The notes: generated by a model not told the origin, from the letters alone. A stretch of DNA of 64,000 nucleotides from JAQUTK01 sp963677415 (GCA_963677415.2 CAXXFJ010000048.1:1-64000), one strand, 5' to 3'. Numbered from the stretch's first letter, positions 26,391-35,563 are shown. Made by a program: numbers and translations.

Positions 26391-27583
26391 CGTACAGGGA
26401 ACCATACAGCCAAGAATCCAATTATTAGTACCGTGATAAAGACGAGCAGCAGGTCTGTCATATCAAGTCTCACGGGATAGCTGTCTACAATAAATGTATT
26501 ACTCTCGCCTAGACGGAGAATTCCAAAATACTGTTGTATTAACGTGAGAATGACACCGAGGATGATGCCAGACAAGACTCCTCCCAGTGAAATCATACTT
26601 CCTTCCAGTAAAAAGATTCGTGTGATAAAAGTGTCATTTGCTCCCAGATTGCGTAATGTAATGATGTCATCCTTTTTGTCAAAGATTAACATCGAAAGTG
26701 AACCAATAATATTGAAGGTTGCTATTAGCATGATAAAGCTGAGAATCAAGAAGGAGATCCACTTCTCCAAATTCATCATTTTATAGAAATCTTCTTGTTG
26801 TTCGTATTGATCTTTCACATTAAAAGCATTTCCAAGTGTTTCCTGAATCTTATCTTTGATTTCAGGAAGTGAAGCTTTCGGTGATAGTTTCAGTTCGATG
26901 CCACTCACTTCTTTGTCATAGTTGAAAAGACGACGGGCGAAATGAAGAGGGACTATCACATATTTCTCGTCATATTCAGGCTGCTCCATAGAGAAGATGC
27001 CTGAAACAAACAGATAGTCTTCTGTAAAGGAGGAGGCTGGATTAGCCATATTGACCCTAACCCCCCTTTTCGGGGCAAAGACTTCCACTGGATCAATGAA
27101 AGATGAACCTGTACCCAGTACGTTGGCAAGTCCCACACCAAGAGTTCCATAGTCAACAAGACTATCATAAAGCATGAAATGCCCGTTGACAATAATGCTG
27201 TCAATAGAGGTGAGTTGTTCAAAATTGTCTGCAACTCCTTTAATAGTTGCTGGTACTTGTCGATCCTGATACTTAAGCAATGCGTTTTCTTCCAGCACTT
27301 CCGTAAAGACTGCAACCCCCTCCATATTTCGGATAGCGTCGAATTCTTTAGAAGTAGGATCGAAGACCTTTCTTTGCCGTGAAGTAATCTCTATCTGTGG
27401 ATCAAAGTTGCAGAAAAGTGTTGAAAATAGTTCCTGGAAGCCATTAAAAACGGATAACGTGCAGACCATTGCCATGGTAGCAACGGCAACTCCGCATACT
27501 GAAATCCACGAAATCACATTGATAGCGTGGTGAGATTTCTTGGCAAAAAGATATCGTTTTGCAATAAGGACGTGCAGTGCCAA
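26357..27583 (-). CDS. ABC transporter permease, LolC/LolE (MacB/FtsX) type
   Basis: 408 residues. One N-terminal membrane helix (about 20-45, ISVCGVAVATMAMV), a periplasmic domain of about 220 residues, then three C-terminal helices (about 275-300, 322-350, 370-395), the LolCE layout. The opening IAKRYLFAKKSHHAINVIS is typical. Predicted to work with an ABC ATPase in releasing lipoproteins for the outer membrane; the ATPase gene is not adjacent. Follows rbfA by 3 bases; converges on ribF with a 34-base overlap. Confidence 0.87.
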   Translation of the reverse strand: MALHVLIAKRYLFAKKSHHAINVISWISVCGVAVATMAMVCTLSVFNGFQELFSTLFCNFDPQIEITSRQRKVFDPTSKEFDAIRNMEGVAVFTEVLEENALLKYQDRQVPATIKGVADNFEQLTSIDSIIVNGHFMLYDSLVDYGTLGVGLANVLGTGSSFIDPVEVFAPKRGVRVNMANPASSFTEDYLFVSGIFSMEQPEYDEKYVIVPLHFARRLFNYDKEVSGIELKLSPKASLPEIKDKIQETLGNAFNVKDQYEQQEDFYKMMNLEKWISFLILSFIMLIATFNIIGSLSMLIFDKKDDIITLRNLGANDTFITRIFLLEGSMISLGGVLSGIILGVILTLIQQYFGILRLGESNTFIVDSYPVRLDMTDLLLVFITVLIIGFLAVWFPVRYLGKRWLKSL

Positions 27584-27586
27584 TTA

Positions 27587-27922
27587 TTATTGCTTTAGCA
27601 GGTTATCAATATTCTCAAGATAATCAAGCGAATCGTCAATATAAAAGATTAAATACGGCATTTTTCGCAATTGGAAGCGTACTTTCTGAGCAATATCAAA
27701 GCGGGTAGTTTGGCTGCTATCATTAATTTCTTTCAAGATTGCTTGAGCATTCTCAGAAGGAAATACACTTAGATATACGCGTGCGATACTCATGTCCGGA
27801 CTTATACGTACGATGCTTACAGAAATCAGTACGCCATGCAAGGCTTGAGTCTGAAGGCGAAAGTGTTCGCTCAGTTCTTTTTGCAACAATCGTGCAATCT
27901 TATTTTGTCTGGTTGTTTCCAT
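27587..27922 (-). CDS. rbfA: Ribosome-binding factor A
   Basis: 111 residues. 30S maturation and cold adaptation factor. KH-like fold: TRQNKIARLLQKELSEHF at the start, then VSIVRISPDMSIARVYLSVFP and the final PYLIFYIDDSLDYLENIDNLL. Length is typical. Sits between the O-methyltransferase (15 bases) and the permease. Confidence 0.93.
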   Translation of the reverse strand: METTRQNKIARLLQKELSEHFRLQTQALHGVLISVSIVRISPDMSIARVYLSVFPSENAQAILKEINDSSQTTRFDIAQKVRFQLRKMPYLIFYIDDSLDYLENIDNLLKQ

Positions 27923-27937
27923 TATCTTATGTTTAAA

Positions 27938-28570
27938 TTACAATTTCAGAATCATTGTCAGGCCATCACGTAGAGGGAGAATCACCTTTTCCACACGAGT
28001 GTCCGCCGCTATTTTGTCGTTAAAGGCAAGGATTCCCTTTGTCTGGGTGTCACTATTAGCTACAGTTTCAATTACTTTTCCATCCCACAGCGTGTTGTCT
28101 GCTAAGATCAATCCACTTTTTTTCACCTTTGGAAATACACAGTCATAGTACTCACAATAGTTACGCTTGTCACCGTCAATAAACACAAGGTCGAAAAGCT
28201 TATCCATAGCGGGCACTAGCTCGAGCGCGTCGCCGATATGAAAGTTGATCTTATCCCTGTGTTCCGATTGTTCAAGGAAGGAACGGGTAAAATCTTCCAG
28301 TTCGTCATTAATTTCAAAAGTGTGTAGTTCGCTTCCACTTGCCATACCTGCAGCCATGCTAATTGCAGAGTATCCGGTAAATGTGCCTATTTCAAGTACA
28401 CACTGAGGCTGAATCATCCGGCATATCATCTTTAATATTTTCCCTTGGAGATGTCCTGATACCATGCGTGGACGTAGCAGATTAACATATGTATCTCTGC
28501 GCAATTTGGCCAGCAAGTTGTCTTCCTTATCAATATGAGCCAGTATATATTCTTCCAGTTCCTCGGTCAT
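27938..28570 (-). CDS. Class I O-methyltransferase (COMT-like, metal dependent)
   Basis: 210 residues. SAM site VLEIGTFTGYSAISMA, acidic strand HTFEINDEL, metal-binding segment LVFIDGDKRNYCEYYD and ILADNTLWDGKV, all as in the caffeoyl-CoA/catechol O-methyltransferase family. Cytoplasmic. Substrate unknown in Bacteroidota. In the run aroQ-OMT-rbfA-permease, 17 bases after aroQ. Confidence 0.9.
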   Translation of the reverse strand: MTEELEEYILAHIDKEDNLLAKLRRDTYVNLLRPRMVSGHLQGKILKMICRMIQPQCVLEIGTFTGYSAISMAAGMASGSELHTFEINDELEDFTRSFLEQSEHRDKINFHIGDALELVPAMDKLFDLVFIDGDKRNYCEYYDCVFPKVKKSGLILADNTLWDGKVIETVANSDTQTKGILAFNDKIAADTRVEKVILPLRDGLTMILKL

Positions 28571-28587
28571 CTTTCTTTAGGACAGTG

Positions 28588-29019
28588 TTATTTACTTGTT
28601 GAAAGTTCCAGGATTGCCTCTATAGCCAGTCGATAGGAATCCATGCCGAAACCAGCAATACTTCCTAAACAAGCGGCAGCAATCATTGAGGTGTGACGGA
28701 ATGACTCACGTGAATGAATATTCGAGATATGCACCTCGATGACGGGAGTTTTCACACCGCGAATCGCATCATGCAAAGCAATGGATGTGTGTGTGTATGC
28801 ACCTGCATTCATTACAATTCCATCAAAAGAAAATCCAACTTCATGAATCTTGTTTATCAGTTCGCCTTCAATATTTGATTGGTAATAGGCAAAATTGACA
28901 GTTGGAAAACGAAGTTTCAGCTTTTCCATATAGGACTCAAAAGAGGCATCTCCATAAATTGATTTCTCCCTAACCCCGAGTAAATTGAGGTTTGGACCGT
29001 TGATAATCTGTATGTTCAT
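28588..29019 (-). CDS. aroQ: 3-dehydroquinate dehydratase, type II
   Basis: 143 residues from ATG 29019. Third step of the shikimate pathway. The start MNIQIINGPNLNLLGVRE contains the conserved NGPNLN...R; Tyr in SIYGD is the catalytic base position, followed by QSNIEGELI, NAGAYTHTS, EVHISN and the C-terminal GFG..SY. An upstream ATG at 29040 lies inside the -7 element (29038-29045), so it cannot be used. Confidence 0.93.
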   Translation of the reverse strand: MNIQIINGPNLNLLGVREKSIYGDASFESYMEKLKLRFPTVNFAYYQSNIEGELINKIHEVGFSFDGIVMNAGAYTHTSIALHDAIRGVKTPVIEVHISNIHSRESFRHTSMIAAACLGSIAGFGMDSYRLAIEAILELSTSK

Positions 29020-29037
29020 ACTCCTATAGTTTTGTGG

Positions 29038-29045
29038 CAAAGGTA
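29038..29045 (-). promoter_or_regulatory. Bacteroides-type -7 element, aroQ operon
   Basis: TACCTTTG on the minus strand, 18 bases before the aroQ start at 29019. Confidence 0.6.
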
Positions 29046-29076
29046 CAAATAATAATTGAACGTAGATATAAAAGAC

Positions 29077-29112
29077 AAAAAAGGCTATACATATAGTGTA
29101 CAGCCATTTTTG
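29077..29112 (-). terminator. Terminator after pgi
   Basis: Imperfect stem AATGGCTGTACA / TATACATAGCCTT-like arms with A and T runs on both sides, 12 bases after the pgi stop. Confidence 0.75.
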
Positions 29113-29124
29113 ATGATGATAGGA

Positions 29125-30465
29125 TTACAAACGAGCCTTGATTGCTTTGGTATCTTCTTCGTATCCCGGCTTCTCAAGCAAAGCAAACATATTCTTTTTG
29201 TATGCTTCCACGCCAGGTTGATCAAAAGGATTCACGCCAAGGAGATAACCACTAATTCCACAACCCTTTTCAAAGAAGTAAATCAATTGGCCGATGTAAT
29301 ATTCGTTCAGCAAAGGCAACTCGATCTTAATATTAGGCACTCCTCCATCTATATGTGCAATTTGTGTTCCTAATTCAGCCATTTTGTTAACCTGATCGAC
29401 CCTCTTTCCTGCAAGGAAATTGAGTCCATCCAGATTGTCTTCATCTGAAGGTATTTCTACTTTCTTATTAGGTTCTTTCACTGTAATGACGGTTTCAAAA
29501 ATGGTACGTTCGCCATCCTGAATCCATTGACCCATGGAGTGCAAATCGGTGGTGAAATCGACAGCTGCCGGGAAAATCCCTTTATTCTCTTTTCCTTCGC
29601 TCTCTCCATAGAGTTGTTTCCACCATTCAGATACATAATGAAGTTTGGGATGATAGTTCACAAGAATCTCTATCTTTTTTCCACTCTTGTAAAGTTCGTT
29701 ACGAGTGGCAGCATATACAGCAGCAGGATTATCTGTAAAAGGAGTATCCAATCCGCAAACCCCTTCCATCTTAACAGCTCCGGCAATTAGAGTACTGATA
29801 TCAAAGCCCGCAACAGCGATTGGGAGTAATCCAACAGGAGTCAACACTGAGAAACGGCCCCCTACATTGTCAGGAATCACATACGTCTTATATCCTTCTT
29901 GAGTTGCTAGTTTGCGCAAAGCGCCTTTGGAAGCATCTGTAATAGCTACAATACGATGTTTTGCTTCTTCTTTTCCGACTTGGTTCTCAAGTTGAGTCTT
30001 TAGCAAGCGGAAAGTCAAGGCTGTTTCGGTTGTTGTACCTGATTTAGAAATATTGATGATGCCAAACTGCTTAGTCTTCAAAAAGCTTGTCAATTCAGAC
30101 AAATAATCTTCGCTGATATTATTTCCGGCATATAGAACAACAGGTGAATCGCTTTTCTGCAGGAGTGAGAAGCTGTTAGACAGTGCATCAATGATTGCTT
30201 TTGCACCAAGATAGCTTCCGCCGATACCAGCAACAATGACTACTTCGCAACGCGTGCGAAGAACAGTGGCTGTATTCTGAATGTCTGCAAGATCTTCCTT
30301 TGTAATAGAAGAAGGAAGGTGTAACCATCCAAGGAAGTCGTTACCTTTTCCTGTTCCATTCTGAAGCATCTCAGAAGCCTTTATCACGTCGCTCTCATAC
30401 GCTTTGACTGATGATTCTGAAATGAATCCGAGAGTTTTTTGAATGTTTAAACTAATATTTTCCAT
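29125..30465 (-). CDS. pgi: Glucose-6-phosphate isomerase
   Basis: 446 residues, the short bacterial form. Interconverts glucose-6-P and fructose-6-P. Sugar-phosphate isomerase blocks: VAGIGGSYLGAKA (residues 79-91), NISKSGTTTETA (phosphate-binding SKSGTT), VIPDNVGGRFSVLTPVGLLP and the C-terminal INPFDQPGVE-like VNPFDQPGVEAYK with the catalytic lysine. Third gene of lysS-gpsA-pgi (29 bases after gpsA). Confidence 0.96.
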   Translation of the reverse strand: MENISLNIQKTLGFISESSVKAYESDVIKASEMLQNGTGKGNDFLGWLHLPSSITKEDLADIQNTATVLRTRCEVVIVAGIGGSYLGAKAIIDALSNSFSLLQKSDSPVVLYAGNNISEDYLSELTSFLKTKQFGIINISKSGTTTETALTFRLLKTQLENQVGKEEAKHRIVAITDASKGALRKLATQEGYKTYVIPDNVGGRFSVLTPVGLLPIAVAGFDISTLIAGAVKMEGVCGLDTPFTDNPAAVYAATRNELYKSGKKIEILVNYHPKLHYVSEWWKQLYGESEGKENKGIFPAAVDFTTDLHSMGQWIQDGERTIFETVITVKEPNKKVEIPSDEDNLDGLNFLAGKRVDQVNKMAELGTQIAHIDGGVPNIKIELPLLNEYYIGQLIYFFEKGCGISGYLLGVNPFDQPGVEAYKKNMFALLEKPGYEEDTKAIKARL

Positions 30466-30494
30466 TTGTTTGATAGTTTTCTGATATATATGAA

Positions 30495-31493
30495 TTATCT
30501 GAATCGTTCGGATAATAGTTTTATTTCTTTACTAGGAGAGACCTTTTCGTATAATATATGATGCATTGCTTCAAGAATTGGCATATCAACCTTATACTTT
30601 TGATTAATTTCTTTGATGCATTTGGTGCCGTAATATCCTTCCGCGATCATCTCCATCTCAATTTGAGCAGTCTTTACTGAATACCCTTTTCCAATCATTG
30701 TTCCGAAAATACGGTTACGACTGAACATAGAATATGCTGTTACAAGAAGATCTCCCAAATAAGCTGAGTCTTTGATGTTGCGGTTGAGAGGATGTACAGC
30801 ATTGACAAAACGAAAAATTTCCTGAATGGCATTGGATATTAATACTGCCTGAAAGTTATCTCCGTATTTGAGGCCATAACAAATTCCGGCAGCAATGGCA
30901 TACACATTCTTTAAAACAGAAGCATACTCCATACCAACAACATCTTCACTCACAGAGGTTTTTACATAGTTGCAATTTAGTTTCTTAGAAAAGACTTTTG
31001 CTTTCACAGTGTCCTTGCAGGAAACGGTGAGGTATGAGAGTCTTTCAAGTGCAATCTCTTCTGCATGGCAAGGACCTGCCAGAACTGTAATATTCTCTTC
31101 GGGAACATTATAGAACGTTGTCAGGTATTCGGAGATAATCATGTTCTCATCCGGAACGATTCCCTTGATAGCTGACACAATGAACTTTCCATCGATCTTG
31201 GTGCGAACCTTTTTTAGGTGCATTTTCAGGAAAGGAGAGGGTACTGCAAAAATAAGGGTGTCAGAATCTTTGATGAGCTTATTAATATTCGAGTAAAAAT
31301 GAATTCGATCAGTGTCAAACTTAATGCCTGTCAGGTAAGCGGGATTGTGCTTCAAACGGATAAATTCATCTATCCGATCTTGGCGACGCATGTACCAATT
31401 GATCGACTCTTCATTATTCAACATCATCTTTGCAATAGCAGTAGCCCAACTTCCACCTCCTATTACTGCAATTCTTCCTGGTAGTTTTTCCAT
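30495..31493 (-). CDS. gpsA: Glycerol-3-phosphate dehydrogenase [NAD(P)+]
   Basis: 332 residues. Reduces dihydroxyacetone phosphate to glycerol-3-P for phospholipid synthesis. Rossmann motif VIGGGSWATAIAKM at the N-terminus, NPAYLTGI, FAVPSPFL, SAIKGI, AGPCHAEEIA, and the C-terminal catalytic lysine region ASVLKNVYAIAAGICYGLKYGDNFQA. Downstream of lysS by 21 bases. Its product feeds the psd/pssA lipid pathway encoded divergently next door. Confidence 0.95.
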   Translation of the reverse strand: MEKLPGRIAVIGGGSWATAIAKMMLNNEESINWYMRRQDRIDEFIRLKHNPAYLTGIKFDTDRIHFYSNINKLIKDSDTLIFAVPSPFLKMHLKKVRTKIDGKFIVSAIKGIVPDENMIISEYLTTFYNVPEENITVLAGPCHAEEIALERLSYLTVSCKDTVKAKVFSKKLNCNYVKTSVSEDVVGMEYASVLKNVYAIAAGICYGLKYGDNFQAVLISNAIQEIFRFVNAVHPLNRNIKDSAYLGDLLVTAYSMFSRNRIFGTMIGKGYSVKTAQIEMEMIAEGYYGTKCIKEINQKYKVDMPILEAMHHILYEKVSPSKEIKLLSERFR

Positions 31494-31514
31494 AAGCTGC
31501 TTTTTAGGTGTTTA

Positions 31515-33245
31515 TTAGTTTGCTGCTTTTTGAATCCATTCAGCCACTTCTTCTGGTGTCGGATTCTTTAGTTCAAGCTTGTATTTCTTGTTAAGTCCGC
31601 AAATTTCCTGATGCAATCGTCCAGGATTTACATCTTTCAGGTCTTCAATACTATAAATTCCATTTTTTTGAAGAACTTGCACCCAATCTTCAGGAATACC
31701 TATTGCGGTGTATTTCGCTATAGGATCTTTCTTCTGTACTTTCTCCGGCTTCATTTGAGGGAAGAAAAGAACTTCCTGGATAGTTGTCTGTCCGGTCATT
31801 AACATGACCAAGCGATCCATCCCGATGCCCATTCCTGAAGTCGGAGGCATACCATATTCCAGTGCGCGTACAAAATCCATGTCAATAAACATGGCTTCGT
31901 CGTCGCCCTTTTCGCTGAGTCGGAGTTGATCCTGGAAACGACCCAACTGATCAATCGGATCATTCAGCTCGGAATAAGCATTGCAGAGTTCCTTTCCGTT
32001 AACCATCAGTTCAAAACGCTCAGTCAGTTCAGGATTTTTACGGTGGCGTTTGCAGAGTGGCGACATATCAATAGGATAGTCAGTTATAAAAGTAGGCTGG
32101 ATGTAATTTCCTTCGCACTTTTCACCGAATATCTCGTCTATCATTTTACCTTTACCCATCGTCTCATCAGCTTCGATGCCTAAGTTTTTGCATACATCGC
32201 GCAATTGATTCTCATCCATATTGGTGATATCAATTCCGGTAAAATCCTTGATGGCGTCAATCATTGTTACGCGCTTGAAAGGAGCCTTGAAACTGATAGT
32301 CTGTTCACCGACTTTCACTTCGGTAGTTCCATTCACATCTAAACAAATCTTTTCGAGCATCTTTTCAGTATAGTCCATCATCCAATTGTAGTCCTTGTAA
32401 GAGACATAAATCTCCATACAGGTAAATTCCGGATTATGTGTGCGGTCCATTCCTTCGTTACGGAAGTTTTTTGAGAACTCATATACACCTTCGAAACCAC
32501 CCACAATAAGACGTTTCAGATATAGTTCGTCAGCAACCCGCAGATATAATGGAATATCTAACGCATTGTGATGAGTCATAAATGGACGGGCAGCTGCACC
32601 ACCGGGTATAGCCTGAAGAATAGGAGTCTCAACCTCCATGTATCCCTCTTTGTTGAAGTATTCACGCATAGAGGTGTATACCTTATTGCGTTTGATAAAG
32701 ATCTCTTTTACTCCATCATTCACTACTAAATCAACATAACGCTGTCTGTATCGAAGTTCTGGATCCTCAAAGGCATCGTATGCAACCCCGTCTTTATATT
32801 TAACTATTGGAAGAGGGCGAATAGACTTTGACAAAACAGTCAGCTCTTGTGCATGAATACTAATTTCTCCCATTTGAGTGCGAAAGACAAATCCTCTGAT
32901 TCCAACAAAGTCGCCGATATCCAGTAGTTTTTTGAATACAGTATTGTACATTTCTTTGTTGTCATCCAGACACAGGTCATCTCTTGAAATATAAATCTGA
33001 ATACGACCTCTGGAGTCTTGCAGTTCCATAAAAGAAGCCTTTCCCATAATACGCTTAGACATAAGACGACCGGCAACAGAAACCTGACGGGGCTCTTCAT
33101 TATCTTTAAAGAGTTCCTTTATGGTTGTGGAAAAGTCTGTAGTTGAATATTCTGCAGCCGGATATGGTTCGATGCCTAATGAGCGCAGATCATCGAGACT
33201 TTTTCTTCGGATAATCTCCTGTTCGCTTAATTCAAGTAAATTCAT
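31515..33245 (-). CDS. lysS: Lysyl-tRNA synthetase, class II, with C-terminal extension
   Basis: 576 residues from ATG 33245. N-terminal OB domain (SVAGRLMSKRIMGKASFMELQDS), class II motif 2 (FRNEGMDRTHNPEFTCME), motif 3 (GMGIGMDRLVMLMTG). The core ends near FPQMKPE; about 70 further residues (EDWVQVLQKNGIYSIEDL...EEVAEWIQ) form an extra helical domain absent from E. coli LysS. The longer start at 33275 falls inside the promoter -7 element and is rejected. First gene of lysS-gpsA-pgi. Confidence 0.95.
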   Translation of the reverse strand: MNLLELSEQEIIRRKSLDDLRSLGIEPYPAAEYSTTDFSTTIKELFKDNEEPRQVSVAGRLMSKRIMGKASFMELQDSRGRIQIYISRDDLCLDDNKEMYNTVFKKLLDIGDFVGIRGFVFRTQMGEISIHAQELTVLSKSIRPLPIVKYKDGVAYDAFEDPELRYRQRYVDLVVNDGVKEIFIKRNKVYTSMREYFNKEGYMEVETPILQAIPGGAAARPFMTHHNALDIPLYLRVADELYLKRLIVGGFEGVYEFSKNFRNEGMDRTHNPEFTCMEIYVSYKDYNWMMDYTEKMLEKICLDVNGTTEVKVGEQTISFKAPFKRVTMIDAIKDFTGIDITNMDENQLRDVCKNLGIEADETMGKGKMIDEIFGEKCEGNYIQPTFITDYPIDMSPLCKRHRKNPELTERFELMVNGKELCNAYSELNDPIDQLGRFQDQLRLSEKGDDEAMFIDMDFVRALEYGMPPTSGMGIGMDRLVMLMTGQTTIQEVLFFPQMKPEKVQKKDPIAKYTAIGIPEDWVQVLQKNGIYSIEDLKDVNPGRLHQEICGLNKKYKLELKNPTPEEVAEWIQKAAN

Positions 33246-33272
33246 TTGAATAGTCTGATTTGAAATATTATG

Positions 33273-33280
33273 CAAAAGTA
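33273..33280 (-). promoter_or_regulatory. Bacteroides-type -7 element, lysS operon
   Basis: TACTTTTG on the minus strand, 27 bases before the chosen lysS ATG. Confidence 0.55.
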
Positions 33281-33450
33281 CAAAACTTCGTACATCTAGC
33301 CTTGTTTTTTTGTTTTAATTAGGTCTTTAAGATCAAATATAAGAGTTTTCAATAGCTGAATATGAGGGAAATCTACTAGAATCATACTTTTCGGTTTGTT
33401 TGTATCTCCACTGTTTGGAAGAAGGTGATTCAATTCTTTTGCCTCATATT

Positions 33451-33480
33451 TTGATTTATACCAAAATAGGATTACTTTTG
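33451..33480 (+). promoter_or_regulatory. Bacteroides-type promoter, psd-pssA operon
   Basis: TTG (33451-33453), 19-base spacer, TACTTTTG (33473-33480): both elements and spacing fit the Bacteroides consensus. The psd ATG follows 25 bases later. Confidence 0.75.
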
Positions 33481-33505
33481 CAAATCCTATTTTTACAAAA
33501 ACAAA

Positions 33506-34162
33506 ATGAAAATACATAGAGAAGGAACAGAAATTATTATTGCAGTAGGCATAGCATTTGTGATTTTAAATGCATTTGTCTACTTCTATGCACCTAGAGT
33601 TCTGTTTTATGTTGTTTTAATAGCAACGTTAATTCCTTATTTGGGAGTTATTAATTTTTTCCGTTCTCCTTGCCGTCATTTTCAGGGTGATACTCAGAAA
33701 AAAGTAGTCTCATCTGTTGATGGCAAAGTTGTAGTCGTTGAAGAGGTTCTGGAAGATGCATATTTCCATGATAAACGTTTGCAGATTTCTGTCTTTATGA
33801 CATTGGTTAATGTTCATGCGAATTGGTTTCCGGTAAATGGAACAGTAAAGCATGTCTCTCATCAGAATGGACGTTTCATGGCAGCTTACCTGCCAAAATC
33901 AAGCACTGAAAATGAACGTTCAACAATAGTAATTGAGACACCGGAAGGAGTAGAGATTCTTGTTCGTCAGATTGCGGGTGCAATGGCTCGCCGTATTGTT
34001 ACCTATGCGGAAGAAGGTGATGTTTGCCGGATAGACGATCATCTTGGCTTCATAAAATTTGGTTCTCGTGTTGATATTTTTCTTCCCTTGGGTAGCGAGG
34101 TCTGTGTAAATGTGGATGAGATAGTTACCGGAAATCAAACAGTTCTTGCGAAACTTAAATAA
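33506..34162 (+). CDS. psd: Phosphatidylserine decarboxylase proenzyme (short form)
   Basis: 218 residues. Makes phosphatidylethanolamine. Two N-terminal hydrophobic segments (about residues 10-27 and 31-50), FRSPCR, SSVDGKVVVVEEV, MTLVNVHANWFPVNG (catalytic HxxxxP region), and the self-cleavage site in IKFGSRVDIFLP, where the serine becomes the pyruvoyl group (GS motif, the archaeal/short-form counterpart of LGST). pssA follows 9 bases later and supplies its substrate. Confidence 0.93.
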   Translation: MKIHREGTEIIIAVGIAFVILNAFVYFYAPRVLFYVVLIATLIPYLGVINFFRSPCRHFQGDTQKKVVSSVDGKVVVVEEVLEDAYFHDKRLQISVFMTLVNVHANWFPVNGTVKHVSHQNGRFMAAYLPKSSTENERSTIVIETPEGVEILVRQIAGAMARRIVTYAEEGDVCRIDDHLGFIKFGSRVDIFLPLGSEVCVNVDEIVTGNQTVLAKLK

Positions 34163-34171
34163 TAGAACTTG

Positions 34172-34870
34172 ATGAATATCTTTATAAAGTATATCCCTAA
34201 TTCAATTACATGCCTTAACCTTTTCTCGGGTTGCTTTGCTTGCGTAATGGCAAGTCAGGAGGAATATCTTCTTTCTGCTCTGTGGATTATGTTTGCTGCT
34301 CTTTTTGACTTTATGGATGGTTTTTTTGCACGTATTTTAAATGCATTTTCTCCAATCGGTAAAGATTTAGACTCTTTGGCAGACGTAGTAAGCTTTGGTG
34401 TTGCTCCCTCTTTCCTTATTTATATGCTATTTTCGGAGTGGATGGTTGAGTTTGATGGATTCTTCGCTAGCGTTTTCCCTTTTACAGGTTTTATAGTAGC
34501 AGTCTTCTCGGGTTTGCGTCTTGCAAAGTTTAATATTGATCAACGGCAGACACATTCTTTTATCGGACTGCCTGTCCCGGCAAACGCTTTATTTTGGTGT
34601 GCGCTAGTCGTTGGTGGAAGGTCATGGCTGGACAATTTGCCATATAACTATTTATGGGTTTTTATTCTCATATTGTTCTCTTCCTGGATGTTGGTTTCTG
34701 AGGTTCCAATGTTTGCACTGAAGTTTAAAACCTTTTCGTGGAATGACAACAAGTTGCGTTATGTTTTTTTGTTTTTGTCCTTGTTACTTATTGCATTGAC
34801 AGGAATTCCCGGGCTTTCTCTTGTTATTGTTCTTTATGTCCTGCTTTCTTTGTGGAACAATAGGAAGTAG
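34172..34870 (+). CDS. pssA: CDP-diacylglycerol-serine O-phosphatidyltransferase
   Basis: 232 residues from ATG 34172 (the preceding in-frame codon is TTG). Integral membrane enzyme that makes phosphatidylserine. The CDP-alcohol phosphatidyltransferase motif is complete: FDFMDGFFARILN...GKDLDSLADVVSFG, that is DG..AR....G..LDSLAD. Six or more hydrophobic helices. Between psd and the DUF4834 gene. Confidence 0.94.
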   Translation: MNIFIKYIPNSITCLNLFSGCFACVMASQEEYLLSALWIMFAALFDFMDGFFARILNAFSPIGKDLDSLADVVSFGVAPSFLIYMLFSEWMVEFDGFFASVFPFTGFIVAVFSGLRLAKFNIDQRQTHSFIGLPVPANALFWCALVVGGRSWLDNLPYNYLWVFILILFSSWMLVSEVPMFALKFKTFSWNDNKLRYVFLFLSLLLIALTGIPGLSLVIVLYVLLSLWNNRK

Positions 34871-34890
34871 TGTCTTTATTCGATTTGACT

Positions 34891-35130
34891 ATGAAGTACT
34901 TATTAATATTGATCTTTTTTCTGGCAATCTTTTATGCTGGCATTAATGCTTTAATGGGAGGATTTTTCCGAATGATTTTTGGTTATGATCCCCGCAAACG
35001 ACAGCAGCAAACGAAAAGTCAGCAACAACATAAGGTTGAGAAGGATAGATGGTATTCTCCCAAAAAAAGCAAGAAGAAGGTCATTGATCAAGATGAAGGA
35101 GAATACATTGATTACGAAGAAGTCGATTAA
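34891..35130 (+). CDS. DUF4834 small membrane protein
   Basis: 79 residues from the ATG at 34891; a GTG at 34870, overlapping the pssA stop, is an alternative giving 86. One membrane helix (YLLILIFFLAIFYAGINAL), then FRMIFGYDPRKRQQQ and a charged Gln/Lys-rich tail ending in DEGEYIDYEEVD, the DUF4834 pattern in Bacteroidota. Function unknown. Its end overlaps the convergent tadA by 4 bases. Confidence 0.75.
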   Translation: MKYLLILIFFLAIFYAGINALMGGFFRMIFGYDPRKRQQQTKSQQQHKVEKDRWYSPKKSKKKVIDQDEGEYIDYEEVD

Positions 35131-35558
35131 CGTTTTTCTTTGAAGAACGACCTCATAAGTGTGCTACATTCTTTCTCCATTATTCCACTAGTTACTTCCG
35201 TTTTCGGATGCAATGGAGATGGGGAGAAGAGTGAATATCCTCGCTTCTCATCAGATGCCCCATATACAACTCTGCTTATTTGTGACCATCCTAAAGCTCC
35301 CGCACACATGACGCAGGGTTCTACGGTTACATACACAGTACATCCAATCAGATATTTTGCACCAAGTAAATTCATTGCTGAGGTAATTGCTTGCATCTCT
35401 GCATGTGCAGTTGCATCGTTTAGACATTCTGTAAGATTGTGAGCACGCGCAATAATCCTGTCTTGCAAGACAACTACAGCTCCTACCGGAACCTCATCTG
35501 CACGATATGCAACTTCAGCCTCTTTCAAAGCCATCTTCATAAAATAGTCATCGCTCAT
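35127..35558 (-). CDS. tadA: tRNA-specific adenosine deaminase TadA
   Basis: 143 residues from ATG 35558. Deaminates A34 to inosine in tRNA-Arg(ACG). Zinc/catalytic motifs HAEMQA and EPCVMCAGA are intact, with VPVGAVVV and NLTECLNDATAHAE around them. The alternative ATG at 35582 would overlap the upstream small gene by 19 bases; the shorter start leaves 5 bases. Confidence 0.93.
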   Translation of the reverse strand: MSDDYFMKMALKEAEVAYRADEVPVGAVVVLQDRIIARAHNLTECLNDATAHAEMQAITSAMNLLGAKYLIGCTVYVTVEPCVMCAGALGWSQISRVVYGASDEKRGYSLFSPSPLHPKTEVTSGIMEKECSTLMRSFFKEKR

Positions 35559-35563
35559 TGTTC

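Noticed and set aside
33296..33517. A 73-codon minus-strand frame upstream of lysS
   Set aside because: It overlaps the psd promoter and both intergenic promoter elements, and the sequence matches no family I know.
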